From contig JBFLZW010000055.1 in assembly GCA_040755755.1 (NCBI GenBank), positions 62,001-126,000 on the forward strand: DNA of 64,000 nt, given 5' to 3'. Positions 27,485 to 35,929 of this stretch are shown piece by piece (the stretch's first letter is position 1; each line of letters starts with the position of its first letter). The position numbers and the translations under genes were made by a program. This DNA comes from a bacterium (lineage in GTDB: Bacteria; SZUA-182; DTGQ01). The notes beneath the pieces are model-generated. The model was not told where the DNA came from. It did not search any database and saw only the letters and a program-made list of their open reading frames with translations.

Positions 27485-27994
27485 TCAAGTTTTTGCCCTT
27501 CTCGGCTCATTCTCTTCCGGTGGCTTGATAACCTCTACTTCAGCCGGGGCGATCACCGATGGGTCCTGGCCCTTCGGCAGATCAGGCAATTTTACCTTAC
27601 AGGCCCTCCAGCCGTGATGTTTCAAGATTCCGGTAAAGGGCGGATCCCCGATCACATATCCACTCAGCCGAACCACGGAAGGGTCGATTCCCTTCTCGAC
27701 GGTCACCGTGCTCCCCTCCGGCTCTTTCCTGATCGGCTCAACCGCGAGGATATCATCCAGCGCTTTTTTACACCCTTCATGAACTGTCCTTACCGCCGCC
27801 CCTATCTGGTAGTCAGAATAAGCGGAAATATCTTCCTGAAGAAAGTCGATCAGACGACCTTCCCGCTGCAGAAGGGAGAGTATCTGAATTCCCTCTGGGG
27901 GGGCTCCGGAAAGAATGCTGGAGATCCTCTTTGCCATTTCATTATTCTTGAGCACGGTAAAAAAGCTTTTGAAAGCCAAACCCAAGCTCCCCAT
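27485..27994 (-). CDS. DUF2760 domain protein
   Basis: The 169-residue protein fits DUF2760, a family regularly encoded just before two Hsp70-like genes. Typical features are an N-terminal LAFKSFFTVLKN helix, LLQREGRLIDFLQEDISAYSDYQIGAAVR in the middle, and VRLSGYVIGDPPFTGILKHHGWRA. AAGGAGG precedes the ATG. It is the first gene of the minus-strand unit. Its role is unknown; conserved linkage suggests it works with the Hsp70 pair. Confidence 0.85.
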   Translation of the reverse strand: MGSLGLAFKSFFTVLKNNEMAKRISSILSGAPPEGIQILSLLQREGRLIDFLQEDISAYSDYQIGAAVRTVHEGCKKALDDILAVEPIRKEPEGSTVTVEKGIDPSVVRLSGYVIGDPPFTGILKHHGWRACKVKLPDLPKGQDPSVIAPAEVEVIKPPEENEPRRAKT

Positions 27995-28213
27995 CGATCG
28001 CCTCCTTGATTTCTTTATAAACTTGAACTTTCACCAAAGTCTTATAATTGTCGGCCGACAAAATTAAAAATCCCTTGATGTTTATTCTTTGATGGTAATT
28101 TCTCACCCATTACCGGGGCAAACACAAAATTATACCATAAAAAGAGAAAGAAAGGGAGAGGGGGAAAAAGGAGGTATTGCAATACAGATAAGTCCAGGTT
28201 ATTATACACAATA

Positions 28214-28232
28214 TATACATAATTTATGTATA
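28214..28232. promoter_or_regulatory. 9-bp perfect palindrome in AT-rich gap
   Basis: TATACATAA and TTATGTATA flank one central base. The surrounding 27995-28373 gap is AT-rich and lacks a recognisable gene; it separates the divergent DUF2760 gene and a small membrane-protein frame. The palindrome could be an operator, but no regulator is identified. Confidence 0.35.
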
Positions 28233-28373
28233 TTAATGTTACTATCTTTACATATGAAGAAAGTTGCTGTATACTATGCGAAATAAATTCCCATCAAGGA
28301 AACGCCTGAATAAATTTAACACACATAAGCTATCACTAACCATAGATGAACTATTATTTGGAGGGCATTAAAT

Positions 28374-28517
28374 ATGAATAAAAACTTTCTCTTCTTCTTT
28401 CAATCCGCATCTCTTTTTACCCTCTGTATGATCAGAAAGTGTGAGTGGAGCGCTTACTCTCTTACTTTGACTATCATCACCATTACTCTGATGATCCTGA
28501 GCTTTTTGGTTGCCTGA
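28374..28517 (+). CDS. Possible 47-residue membrane peptide
   Basis: An ATG follows GGAGGG by seven bases and opens a 47-codon frame with a C-terminal hydrophobic stretch (LTLTIITITLMILSFLVA) after a Lys/Cys-containing turn. Small single-span proteins of this size are easily missed. No family is recognised. It converges on the membrane protein gene at 28541. Evidence is limited to the ribosome-binding site and hydrophobicity. Confidence 0.4.
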   Translation: MNKNFLFFFQSASLFTLCMIRKCEWSAYSLTLTIITITLMILSFLVA

Positions 28518-28540
28518 TTGAATAGGCCATCGCCCTTTTT

Positions 28541-29152
28541 TTAAGGAGCGAGGACCTCAATCAGGCCATGAAGAATTTCCGGGATAGTGAATCCCATCTT
28601 GAGAGGAATGACAAAGGTCAGGAGCATTGACAGGAAAATGATGAGCAGGGCAATAATGTCCGGCTTTTTCACCCGGAAAGGTCGCTCATCAGTTTCAATA
28701 CGAGCATTTTCAGCCAGTTCATTGCTGAGGTGGACCACACAACTGCTGGCTTTTACCGTTCCAAAAACACGGGGCATCATCTCGGCTGTTTTAATCAAGC
28801 CCTCGAATTTGAAAATCCTCAATACTCTGGCCAGATACAATTGCGGATTCGCTACGGCAAAAGCGACCGAATGATGGGAGACGACATCAATGCACAGGCC
28901 GATGAAGAGAAACGTCAGGTCCAATTTGCAATGGGACAGGGCGATGAGAATGTCCATTCCCGAAAATCCGGCGGAAATTTTTGTTCTCTTGTAAATCTCC
29001 AGAACAAAATGAGCCATCACCCAGACGGCAAAGTAAAACAGACCGCAGGTTAAAGCGATAACAGCCGCTCCCCCAACATAGACAATAAGAAAGAGTTTTC
29101 GCGTGTCATGAGTAATGGCAAAAAGTTCCACATTTTGTCGTATCCATTCCAT
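28541..29152 (-). CDS. Hypothetical multi-span membrane protein
   Basis: The 203-residue protein has three clear hydrophobic segments: about residues 21-50 (LFLIVYVGGAAVIALTCGLF onward), residues 78-95 (LTFLFIGLCIDVV), and a C-terminal IIALLIIFLSMLLTFVIPL. AGGAAAAGC precedes the ATG. I do not recognise a family. It stands alone between a small frame and nth, so context gives no function. Confidence 0.6.
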   Translation of the reverse strand: MEWIRQNVELFAITHDTRKLFLIVYVGGAAVIALTCGLFYFAVWVMAHFVLEIYKRTKISAGFSGMDILIALSHCKLDLTFLFIGLCIDVVSHHSVAFAVANPQLYLARVLRIFKFEGLIKTAEMMPRVFGTVKASSCVVHLSNELAENARIETDERPFRVKKPDIIALLIIFLSMLLTFVIPLKMGFTIPEILHGLIEVLAP

Positions 29153-29624
29153 GCTTTTCCTGGCCCTCGCTGATTCTTAAGCTGTTATCATGAGCAGGCA
29201 TTTTCCGCTGCCGGGAATAGTTTTATTTTCAGCAAGAACAATACCACCGCGACCATTTCTCATGGATAATTTGATGAGTGGCTGAAAGATCAGGAAAAAT
29301 CTGGCAGGATTACACTCAAGTATGGGGTGATAGTACCGGGGACCAGGAGAAAATATATGGCCTGTTGCATAAAAATTTGTCTAAGATAAGGTCATAAAAT
29401 TTTGTTGCCTGACATTTTTCTGATAACCCACGTGTATACCGGGGAATCTGATTTACTGCTTTCAGATTCCCCAAAGAAAATAGAATAAAAGCTTACCCAG
29501 TATATTTTTCGACCTCCAATTGAAAATCCATCGGATATAATTTACTGATACCCACTCCACAGGAGATGTGCTCCTGTATGGCCGCAAGCTGCCCGGCTAC
29601 TTGAATGAAACAGGAAAAAGCCGA
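29153..29624. other. Gap with an 11-bp hairpin
   Basis: No gene is seen. GGGGAATCTGA (29441-29451) and TCAGATTCCCC (29462-29472) form a perfect stem with a ten-base loop. It lacks a T-tract on either strand, so it is not a standard terminator. Confidence 0.4.
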
Positions 29625-29653
29625 TTGACAAGGGCGGGCTGATTGTTTACTAT
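29625..29653 (+). promoter_or_regulatory. Sigma70-type promoter for nth
   Basis: TTGACA at 29625-29630 and TACTAT at 29648-29653 are 17 bases apart, 21 bases before the nth start codon. Confidence 0.6.
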
Positions 29654-29673
29654 ATCCTTCATGGGGTAAGCTT

Positions 29674-30324
29674 ATGAACACAAACTCTGCCGAATCAGAA
29701 CGGATCAGCGAGATCATTTCCATTTTAAAATCGACCTATCCGGAGGCCAAAACCGCTCTGCGGTTTTCTTCACCGCTTGAGCTGCTCATTTCCACAATCC
29801 TTTCAGCCCAGTGTACGGATGAGAGGGTAAACAAGGTCACCAGGACCCTGTTTGCCAAATATCCTTCAGCCAAAGCCTATGCCAGGGCAGACCTGGCGGA
29901 GCTGGAAGAGGATATCAGGCCGACCGGCTTTTTCCACAATAAAGCCAGAAACATCAAAGCCTGCTGTGAGCACCTGGAGGAAAAGTTTCAGGGGGAGGTT
30001 CCCAACCGGCTTGAGGACCTGACTCAATTGCCCGGTGTAGGACGTAAAACTGCCAATGTGGTTCTTGGTAATGCCTTCAACATTCCCGGCCTGGTGGTAG
30101 ATACCCATGTCAAGCGGGTGGCGGGGAGGCTTGGTCTTACCAGCCAGAAAGATCCGGATAAGATCGAGCAGGAATTGATGAGCATCATCCCCCGTGAGGA
30201 GTGGATTCAGTTCTCCCACCTTCTGATATTTCATGGCCGCGCAATCTGCAAAGCCCCCAAACCCTCATGCCCCATCTGCCCGGTTGCAAGACTTTGCCCC
30301 TCTTACTGTAAGTGGAGCCATTGA
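29674..30324 (+). CDS. nth: Endonuclease III
   Basis: A base-excision-repair glycosylase/AP lyase that removes oxidised pyrimidines. The 216-residue protein has the helix-hairpin-helix LPGVGRKTANVV with the catalytic Lys, the catalytic Asp in VVDTHVKRVAGRLGL, and the C-terminal 4Fe-4S ligands in CKAPKPSCPICPVARLC (Cx6CxxCx5C). Length and motif order are normal. A promoter lies just upstream and the gene appears to be transcribed alone. Confidence 0.96.
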   Translation: MNTNSAESERISEIISILKSTYPEAKTALRFSSPLELLISTILSAQCTDERVNKVTRTLFAKYPSAKAYARADLAELEEDIRPTGFFHNKARNIKACCEHLEEKFQGEVPNRLEDLTQLPGVGRKTANVVLGNAFNIPGLVVDTHVKRVAGRLGLTSQKDPDKIEQELMSIIPREEWIQFSHLLIFHGRAICKAPKPSCPICPVARLCPSYCKWSH

Positions 30325-30504
30325 TGCGCTCTATTGTCAGGGCACCAGGATCACCCTGCCGATAAGGAAGAGGGGTGAGATGACAGAAAGAGAGCACCTT
30401 GTGCTGAGGGAGGTTATTTTCCCATAAGATTCTTCCTCATCAATCGTCATTTATTATAAATTTAACCATCCAGAAATTCGTCCCCCCATTATTCAATATA
30501 TCGT

Positions 30505-30530
30505 TCACTGATGCAGTATCATTGCAGTGA
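30505..30530. promoter_or_regulatory. Dyad TCACTG-N14-CAGTGA upstream of the peptide cluster
   Basis: The half sites at 30505-30510 and 30525-30530 are exact reverse complements, with partial symmetry continuing inward. It lies about 40 bases before the start of the first gene of the radical SAM cluster and could be an operator. No matching regulator gene is visible. Confidence 0.4.
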
Positions 30531-30571
30531 TGATTGAAACATTCAAACTTACCTGTCAGGAGAACAAGAAG

Positions 30572-31531
30572 ATGAAACATTCTTCGCTTCAAGGCCCGCC
30601 CCCTGCATTCCGGCCAGAGCAGGAAAATTATCGCCTCCGCCTCCGGTTCGAGTATGGTCCCCTGGATGACGGAACCTTATGGGTACGGACCCCCAACCGG
30701 GGGCTTTTCCATGTAGACTGGCTGACTCTGCGGCTCCTTCTGGAACTGAACGGGGGAAGAACGATATCAGGGCTTGCTCAAAAATACAAAGTTGAGCAGC
30801 AGGAATTATACTCCCTCCTGACGAGTCTTGAGAAAGAAGGCTCGATCGTCCCGGCCAGACAGGGGAAAATCACCATGGGCCGTCAATGGGACGACATTCA
30901 CCTGTTACCCTTTATCCTCCTCTTTCTGATGCTTGCCGCTGTCCAGGTGGAATATTTTCGCACTCTGGCCAGCACGGCCACGCTCAATCACCGATATGAA
31001 GGGCTGCTGATCGGGCTGATCTCCATTGTGCCCATTATTCTCCATGAGATGGGACATTACCTGGCGGCCAGGCCCTATTTCGCCCCCCGGCTGGGTTTTA
31101 CCCGCCTCCTCTTTTTTCCGGCGGTGTATATGGATACTCACCCGGCCTGGTGTCTGCCGCCCAACATCCGGCTGCTCATCAATTCGGCGGGGATGCTGGC
31201 AGACCTTGTCTTCAACACCCTGCTGGTCGTGCTTGTCCTCTGGCATCCTCCACTGGAGTATTATGTTACTCCCCTGCTGCTCCTCCAATACACCCGCTGG
31301 ACCATTATCCTGAACCCCATGGTTAACGGGGATGGTTACTGGCTCTTATCGGATCTTACCAGAAACGTCAACCTGCGGCAGCGGGGGCGCGAGTACCTGA
31401 GAAAGGGGAGATTTCACTGGCTTTCCCTGTATGGCTTGTTTTCCCTGATATTTTCCCTCCTTTCCATAGTGGGTTTGGTCTGGTTCGCTGCCAATATTTT
31501 CGGGAGGATTATCCTTCCTTTCTTTCATTGA
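30572..31531 (+). CDS. PqqD-like/M50 membrane metalloprotease
   Basis: The 319-residue protein combines two parts. Residues about 15-105 (GTLWVRTPNRGLFHVDW through LLTSLEKEGSIV) look like a PqqD-type winged-helix domain, which in RiPP systems binds leader peptides. From about residue 110 several membrane segments carry the zinc-protease motif HEMGH (about residue 158) and a downstream NPMVNGDGYW, the second metal motif of M50/site-2 proteases. The ATG at 30572 follows CAGGAG; an earlier GTG at 30527 is in frame but lacks such a site. It is followed within 12 bases by the radical SAM genes. A role in cleaving the modified peptides at the membrane is inferred. Confidence 0.75.
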   Translation: MKHSSLQGPPPAFRPEQENYRLRLRFEYGPLDDGTLWVRTPNRGLFHVDWLTLRLLLELNGGRTISGLAQKYKVEQQELYSLLTSLEKEGSIVPARQGKITMGRQWDDIHLLPFILLFLMLAAVQVEYFRTLASTATLNHRYEGLLIGLISIVPIILHEMGHYLAARPYFAPRLGFTRLLFFPAVYMDTHPAWCLPPNIRLLINSAGMLADLVFNTLLVVLVLWHPPLEYYVTPLLLLQYTRWTIILNPMVNGDGYWLLSDLTRNVNLRQRGREYLRKGRFHWLSLYGLFSLIFSLLSIVGLVWFAANIFGRIILPFFH

Positions 31532-31543
31532 CAGGAGGTGGCT

Positions 31544-33499
31544 ATGCAGCTTGAATTTTTAAAGGTATTTATCTCCCTCATGGCTGTTGTTGCTCTTGCG
31601 GCCTCGGCCTGCAAGATTCTGAAAGAATACGAGCGGGCAGTAATCTTTCGCCTGGGAAAATTGCGGGGCACCAGCGGGCCGGGACTGGTTTTTCTGATCC
31701 CGCTGATTGACCGGATGCACAGGATTGACCTTCGGCTGGTATCGATCGATGTTCCCCGGCAGGATATTATGACCAGAGATAATGTGCCGGTAACTGTGGA
31801 TGCAGTCGTTTACTTCAATATCACCGATCCGGCCAGGGCCATAATCAGCATTCAAAATATCTATCAGTCCACCTTTCTGATCGCTCAGGCTACCCTGCGC
31901 AGTGTTCTTGGCCAGGTGGAGCTGGATGATCTTCTCAGCCAGCAGGCCAAGCTCAATCAGCAATTGCAGCAGATTATCGCCGTAACCACCGGCCCCTGGG
32001 GAATTGCGATCCCCATCGTCGAAATCAAGGAAGTTACCCTGCCCGAAGAGATGAAGCGGGCCATGGCCAAACAGGCAGAGACCGAGCGGGAGCGGCGCGC
32101 TCTTTTGATCGACGCTCAGGGGGAATATCAGGCCGCCGTGACTCTGGCCAAAGCGGGCGAGATTCTGTCCGGCAATCCCCAGAGCCTGCAATTGCGCTAC
32201 CTCCAGACCCTGCGGCATGTTTCCACCCAGAAAGGCTCGACTATCCTTTTTCCCTTCCCTCTGGACCTGGTCAGTCCCTTTATCGATGGAATACGAGGGC
32301 TTCGGCCAAGGGATGCCAGGGAGGAAGCGGAGGCTGGCATTCAGGAGGAAGAGACTGCTCCCTCCAGTGAATCCACGCTCCCGCAGCGGCAGCCTTCAGT
32401 CCCCCCGTCATCTCCCCAGCAGGTCCGGCTGGCTCAGTACCAGCAAAAGTGGCGAAATGGCCGCCTTCAGCCGCAATACGTACAGTGGCTGAGCACGAAC
32501 CGCTGTCAGTTTCAATGCTCACACTGCGAAACCACCGCCGGGGAGGTGAATCCGCGCGAGCTGACCACCGGCGAAGTCATGAAAGTTATCGATGAGCTGG
32601 CAGATGCGGGATGTGAATTCTTTTCCATAACCGGTGGTGAACCCCTGCTTCGCCCCGATATCTTTTCGATTGCCCGATATGCCCACGAGCGGGGGATGAA
32701 AGTAGGGCTCACCACCAATGGCCAGGCTGCGGAGGATAACCTCATGGCCCTTGAGCAGGCCCGCTTCGACTCGCTGATCATCACCCTGGACGGCTGCCGG
32801 AATACCCAGGACCGCCTGCGTGACAGCCGGGGATCGTATGAGCGGGGAATCCGGACCATAGAATTCTTCCACGATCTCGGGGCCCCCTTCATCGGTGTCA
32901 GCACCATTCTGCTGGATGAAAATATCATGGAGCTTCCCCAGTTGACCGAGGAGGTTTTTCAGGCCGGAGCACACCAGCTCCAGTTGCAGCCGCTCCTTTT
33001 TCAGCATGGACATCCCGTCCGAAACAACCCGCAAGTCGTACAACAAGCCTTCCGGTTTGTCCTTGAAGCCAGAAGGCGGGGATTTTCGGTTGAGCCCGGC
33101 GAGCCGTTCGGATATCTTGGCCCCCTGGATCCTCTGATCCGTGCGAATCCCTTTTTCTGCGGCTGCGGCTGGAACACGCTCTGCATCGACCATGAGGGGG
33201 GAATACTCGGATGCGCGGTTCCGGCGTTCTCCGGCCAGATGGAAGGAAACATCCGGACTGATTCTCTCACCAAAATCTGGGAGCAGGAGTTTGGCAGTTT
33301 CCGCAAAAACCTGCCCTCCGGGCTTTCCGATACCTGCCGGCAATGTCCCCACCTTTCACTGTGCCGGGGAGGATGCTGGCTTTTTCGTGCTCAAGGATTG
33401 AACCCCTGCTTCCTTCCGGAAGCGGAACACGTTTATCAGGAGATCTCGTATGCGCTATATCCTCAAACTGCTGAAGGAAAATCCCCGGTATTACCTTGA
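31544..33499 (+). CDS. Stomatin (SPFH)-radical SAM/SPASM fusion
   Basis: The 651-residue protein starts with a membrane helix and a full stomatin/band 7 domain (residues about 1-255: EYERAVIFRLGKL, GPGLVFLIPLIDRM, DVPRQDIMTRDNVPVTVDA). After a Pro/Ser/Gln-rich linker comes a radical SAM domain with CQFQCSHC (CxxxCxxC, about residues 319-326) and the TGGEPLL motif. It ends in a SPASM domain with CRQCPHLSLCRGGC. I know of no described protein with this combination. AGGAGG lies five bases before ATG 31544. The stomatin part would anchor the enzyme in membrane microdomains, beside the M50 protease. The second radical SAM gene overlaps its 3' end by 50 bases. Confidence 0.85.
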   Translation: MQLEFLKVFISLMAVVALAASACKILKEYERAVIFRLGKLRGTSGPGLVFLIPLIDRMHRIDLRLVSIDVPRQDIMTRDNVPVTVDAVVYFNITDPARAIISIQNIYQSTFLIAQATLRSVLGQVELDDLLSQQAKLNQQLQQIIAVTTGPWGIAIPIVEIKEVTLPEEMKRAMAKQAETERERRALLIDAQGEYQAAVTLAKAGEILSGNPQSLQLRYLQTLRHVSTQKGSTILFPFPLDLVSPFIDGIRGLRPRDAREEAEAGIQEEETAPSSESTLPQRQPSVPPSSPQQVRLAQYQQKWRNGRLQPQYVQWLSTNRCQFQCSHCETTAGEVNPRELTTGEVMKVIDELADAGCEFFSITGGEPLLRPDIFSIARYAHERGMKVGLTTNGQAAEDNLMALEQARFDSLIITLDGCRNTQDRLRDSRGSYERGIRTIEFFHDLGAPFIGVSTILLDENIMELPQLTEEVFQAGAHQLQLQPLLFQHGHPVRNNPQVVQQAFRFVLEARRRGFSVEPGEPFGYLGPLDPLIRANPFFCGCGWNTLCIDHEGGILGCAVPAFSGQMEGNIRTDSLTKIWEQEFGSFRKNLPSGLSDTCRQCPHLSLCRGGCWLFRAQGLNPCFLPEAEHVYQEISYALYPQTAEGKSPVLP

Positions 33500-34556
33500 C
33501 AAGATAAAATATTATCCCCGCAGCGTAGTCTGGGAGCTGACCCTGCGGTGTAATATGAATTGCGCCCATTGCGGCTCCGAGGCAGGCCCTGAGCGTGGCC
33601 GGGAGCTTGACCACGAGGAGGCCCTGGACCTTTGCCGTCAACTGGGCAGGCTGGGGTGCGAGATCCTGACCCTGCTGGGGGGGGAACCCTTTCTGCGGGA
33701 AGACTGGGATGAGCTGGCCCGCTGTCTTGCGGAGTATGGGGTCAAGGTAAATGCCATTACCAATGGCTATCTTATGAATCAGGCCCTGGTTGACCGGATC
33801 AGGAAGGCCGGACTTACCAATGTGGCCGTAAGCCTCGATGGGCTCAGGGAAACCCATGAGAAGATCCGGCGAAAGCCGGGCTCCTTCCAGCGGGTGCTGG
33901 ATGCCTTTACCCTGCTTCGCCAGAATGATGTCTCTTCGGCCATGGTCACCACCGTTTGCAAGGATAACCTGTCCGAGCTGGAACGGATCTACCAGATCGT
34001 CAGGGAAAAAGAGGTGGAAATCTGGCAGTTGCAGCTTGGTGTCCCCCGCGGACGGCTGTGCGAGCACTCCGAGTTTATCATTCAGCCTGAAGATATGCGC
34101 ATTGTTGAGCAATTCGTGCTTCAGGTTCGCCGGGAAGGCCGCATCCGCCTGGATGTGGCCGACAATATCGGCTACTTTGGCCAGCATGAGGAAATCCTGC
34201 GGGCAAACCTGCCCGGACGTCTGCCTTTGTGGACCGGCTGCTTTGCCGGTATGCAGGCCCTTGGCATCGAAGCCAACGGGGATATCAAAGGATGCCTTTC
34301 CATGCCATCCCTCCCGGAATTCATCGAGGGCAATGTCCGGCAGGAATCCCTGGCCGATATCTGGAACAAGCCGGGAAATTTCGCCTACAACCGCAGCTTT
34401 CACACCGGCCTGCTGGAAGGAGACTGCGCGGACTGTGAGTTTAACTATGTCTGCCGGGGAGGATGTAAATCCACGGCCTACTGTTTCAGCGGGTCGATTT
34501 TCAATAACCCCTATTGCCTCTATCGCCTCGAAAAGAAGGAGAAAGAGAGGAGGTAG
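33450..34556 (+). CDS. Radical SAM/SPASM peptide-modifying enzyme
   Basis: The 368-residue protein has CNMNCAHC (CxxxCxxC) at residues 34-41, LGGEPFLREDW, and a C-terminal SPASM domain with GCFAGMQALGIEANGDIKGC and CADCEFNYVCRGGC, enough cysteines for two auxiliary iron-sulfur clusters. SPASM radical SAM enzymes commonly form thioether, C-C or other crosslinks in ribosomal peptides. It overlaps the stomatin fusion gene and ends five bases before the first precursor-like gene, so all are expected to share one transcript. No substrate can be shown, but the aromatic-rich neighbours are the obvious candidates. Confidence 0.88.
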   Translation: MRYILKLLKENPRYYLDKIKYYPRSVVWELTLRCNMNCAHCGSEAGPERGRELDHEEALDLCRQLGRLGCEILTLLGGEPFLREDWDELARCLAEYGVKVNAITNGYLMNQALVDRIRKAGLTNVAVSLDGLRETHEKIRRKPGSFQRVLDAFTLLRQNDVSSAMVTTVCKDNLSELERIYQIVREKEVEIWQLQLGVPRGRLCEHSEFIIQPEDMRIVEQFVLQVRREGRIRLDVADNIGYFGQHEEILRANLPGRLPLWTGCFAGMQALGIEANGDIKGCLSMPSLPEFIEGNVRQESLADIWNKPGNFAYNRSFHTGLLEGDCADCEFNYVCRGGCKSTAYCFSGSIFNNPYCLYRLEKKEKERR

Positions 34557-34561
34557 TCATC

Positions 34562-35203
34562 ATGGCTCATATCTTTTTCGAAAAACTGGAAAAGCGGCGC
34601 AGCACCCAGTCGCTGTATTATGGAGGATTCGAATCCTCCTCCGGCAGCATGGTGCCCAAGGTTTCGTACAAAACGCCGCAATCAACAATCCGTGCTTATT
34701 ACGGAACCTCTGTTCCTGACCAGCGGTGTCAGCCGGACTATGAAATACCCGCTCGCGAAATGAACTATTTATACGGAATATCCCCTCCCCGCTTTCTCTA
34801 CGGAGTGGCCCCTCCGGAAATGCGGACGTATTATGGAGTGTCCATTCCCCCGGCAAGCGAATCATCCTGGACTTTCCCAGCCAATGGCTGGTCTTCCTGG
34901 ACGTATCCCGCTGGGAGCTCATCGTCCTGGCCCTATCAAGGCGGGAGCGGATCATCCTGGAACTACCCGGCAAGCAGCGAATCCATCTGGGGAATCAGCA
35001 GCTTTCTTTCTCCCCTGTGGAATACTTTTCAGACAGTTATCAACTGGCAATTCTCTCCCAAGCAATCAGCACCGTGGGCCGTAAGTCTCTATGCAGTTCA
35101 ACTCCCCGGCCAGAGCATGCTCTCTCAGTCATTTTCTCTTCCGACTGCATCCTATTCAATGCCGAGCTCTACTAATTATTTTCCATCTTGGAATGTTCAA
35201 TAA
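34562..35203 (+). CDS. Putative RiPP precursor 1 (YYG/SSW repeats)
   Basis: The 213-residue protein starts MAHIFFEKLEKRRSTQSLYY, a segment shared with two further genes downstream and likely a leader. Then come five [YL]YG motifs (SLYYGG, AYYGTSVP, YLYGISPP, FLYGVAPP, TYYGVSIPP). A block of SSW repeats follows ([23 protein letters not shown]), then an SPLWNTF segment conserved in the third copy. Aromatic residues recur at near-regular spacing, as expected for a multiply modified core. GAGGAGG precedes the ATG, five bases after the radical SAM stop. An 18-bp perfect palindrome (34622-34639) marks the leader-core junction. Precursor status is inferred from context. Confidence 0.75.
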   Translation: MAHIFFEKLEKRRSTQSLYYGGFESSSGSMVPKVSYKTPQSTIRAYYGTSVPDQRCQPDYEIPAREMNYLYGISPPRFLYGVAPPEMRTYYGVSIPPASESSWTFPANGWSSWTYPAGSSSSWPYQGGSGSSWNYPASSESIWGISSFLSPLWNTFQTVINWQFSPKQSAPWAVSLYAVQLPGQSMLSQSFSLPTASYSMPSSTNYFPSWNVQ

Positions 35204-35364
35204 GCGATATTTCAGTATACCGAATGAGCCGCATTATCTTGCCGTATGACCGATAAGAGAGATTGCAGGATCGACCATGCCTGCAATGGTTCAAGGAGGG
35301 AACCGGACTGGGCGGAAGGATATGCAGGCATGGCCATACCTGCACAGAAAAGGAGATAATCATC

Positions 35365-35675
35365 ATGGCTCATATCTTTTTTGAAAGGCTGGAGAACCGG
35401 CAAAGCACACAGGCACTGTATGGAGGAGAGGATTAAGACTCCCTGCCAACAAGCCCGTCGCTTCTGAGTGGGGAGAATCAAGTTTGTTTTACAGAGCTTA
35501 CCCTCTGTACGGCGTCCAGCCGTCAAAACCCTGGCCGATTCCTGGTGGCGGTGGTTCTTCCGGCAGGATGGGTGGGTTCCTTAGTCTCTGGTGGAACACC
35601 CTGGAAGAATTTTGGGAGCAACGGTACCCCGATCATAGATTAATGTATATGATACACTTCCCTGCCAAAAAGTAA
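35365..35675 (+). pseudogene. Putative RiPP precursor 2, frameshifted
   Basis: ATG 35365, preceded by AAAGGAGA, encodes MAHIFFERLENRQSTQALYG and stops after 23 residues. In a shifted frame that overlaps the end of this leader, coding goes on to 35675 with YPLYGVQP, a PGGGGSSG stretch and FLSLWWNTLEEFW, the last matching FLSPLWNTF of precursor 1. One base change of length near 35425 would join them into a protein of about 103 residues. The leader and its ribosome-binding site are well kept, so a free 23-residue leader peptide may still be made. Confidence 0.65.
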
Positions 35676-35712
35676 TGTATGCAATAACAGCCGAAAGATA
35701 AAATCCGACAAA

Positions 35713-35765
35713 CACTCATGCCCGGGACAGTGGAGAAAAACCGGCTGCCCCGCCGGGCATGAGTG
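35713..35765. terminator. 13-bp hairpin between precursor genes 2 and 3
   Basis: CACTCATGCCCGG (35713-35725) pairs perfectly with CCGGGCATGAGTG (35753-35765) around a 27-base loop. No T-tract follows, so it may be an attenuator, mRNA-stability hairpin or processing site rather than a full terminator. It could set different amounts of the third precursor. Confidence 0.4.
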
Positions 35766-35929
35766 CTGGAAAAATCTTTCCAGCTATCCATTATCCGCTG
35801 GCTCTGAAAGCCTCAAAAAGCACTGTGTCTGACCTTCTATCTTTGTGCTATCTCTGCCTCGAATAAGCTCGAATGGAATACCTCTTGCATTTTCTGAGGA
35901 GGACTTTCCAGCATAAGGAGGCGACCATT

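Noticed and set aside
29493-29723. 76-codon minus-strand frame overlapping the nth start
   Set aside because: Covers the nth promoter and start codon and has no recognisable features.
33267-34403. 378-codon minus-strand frame
   Set aside because: Lies fully antisense to the two radical SAM genes and has no domain; produced by codon bias.
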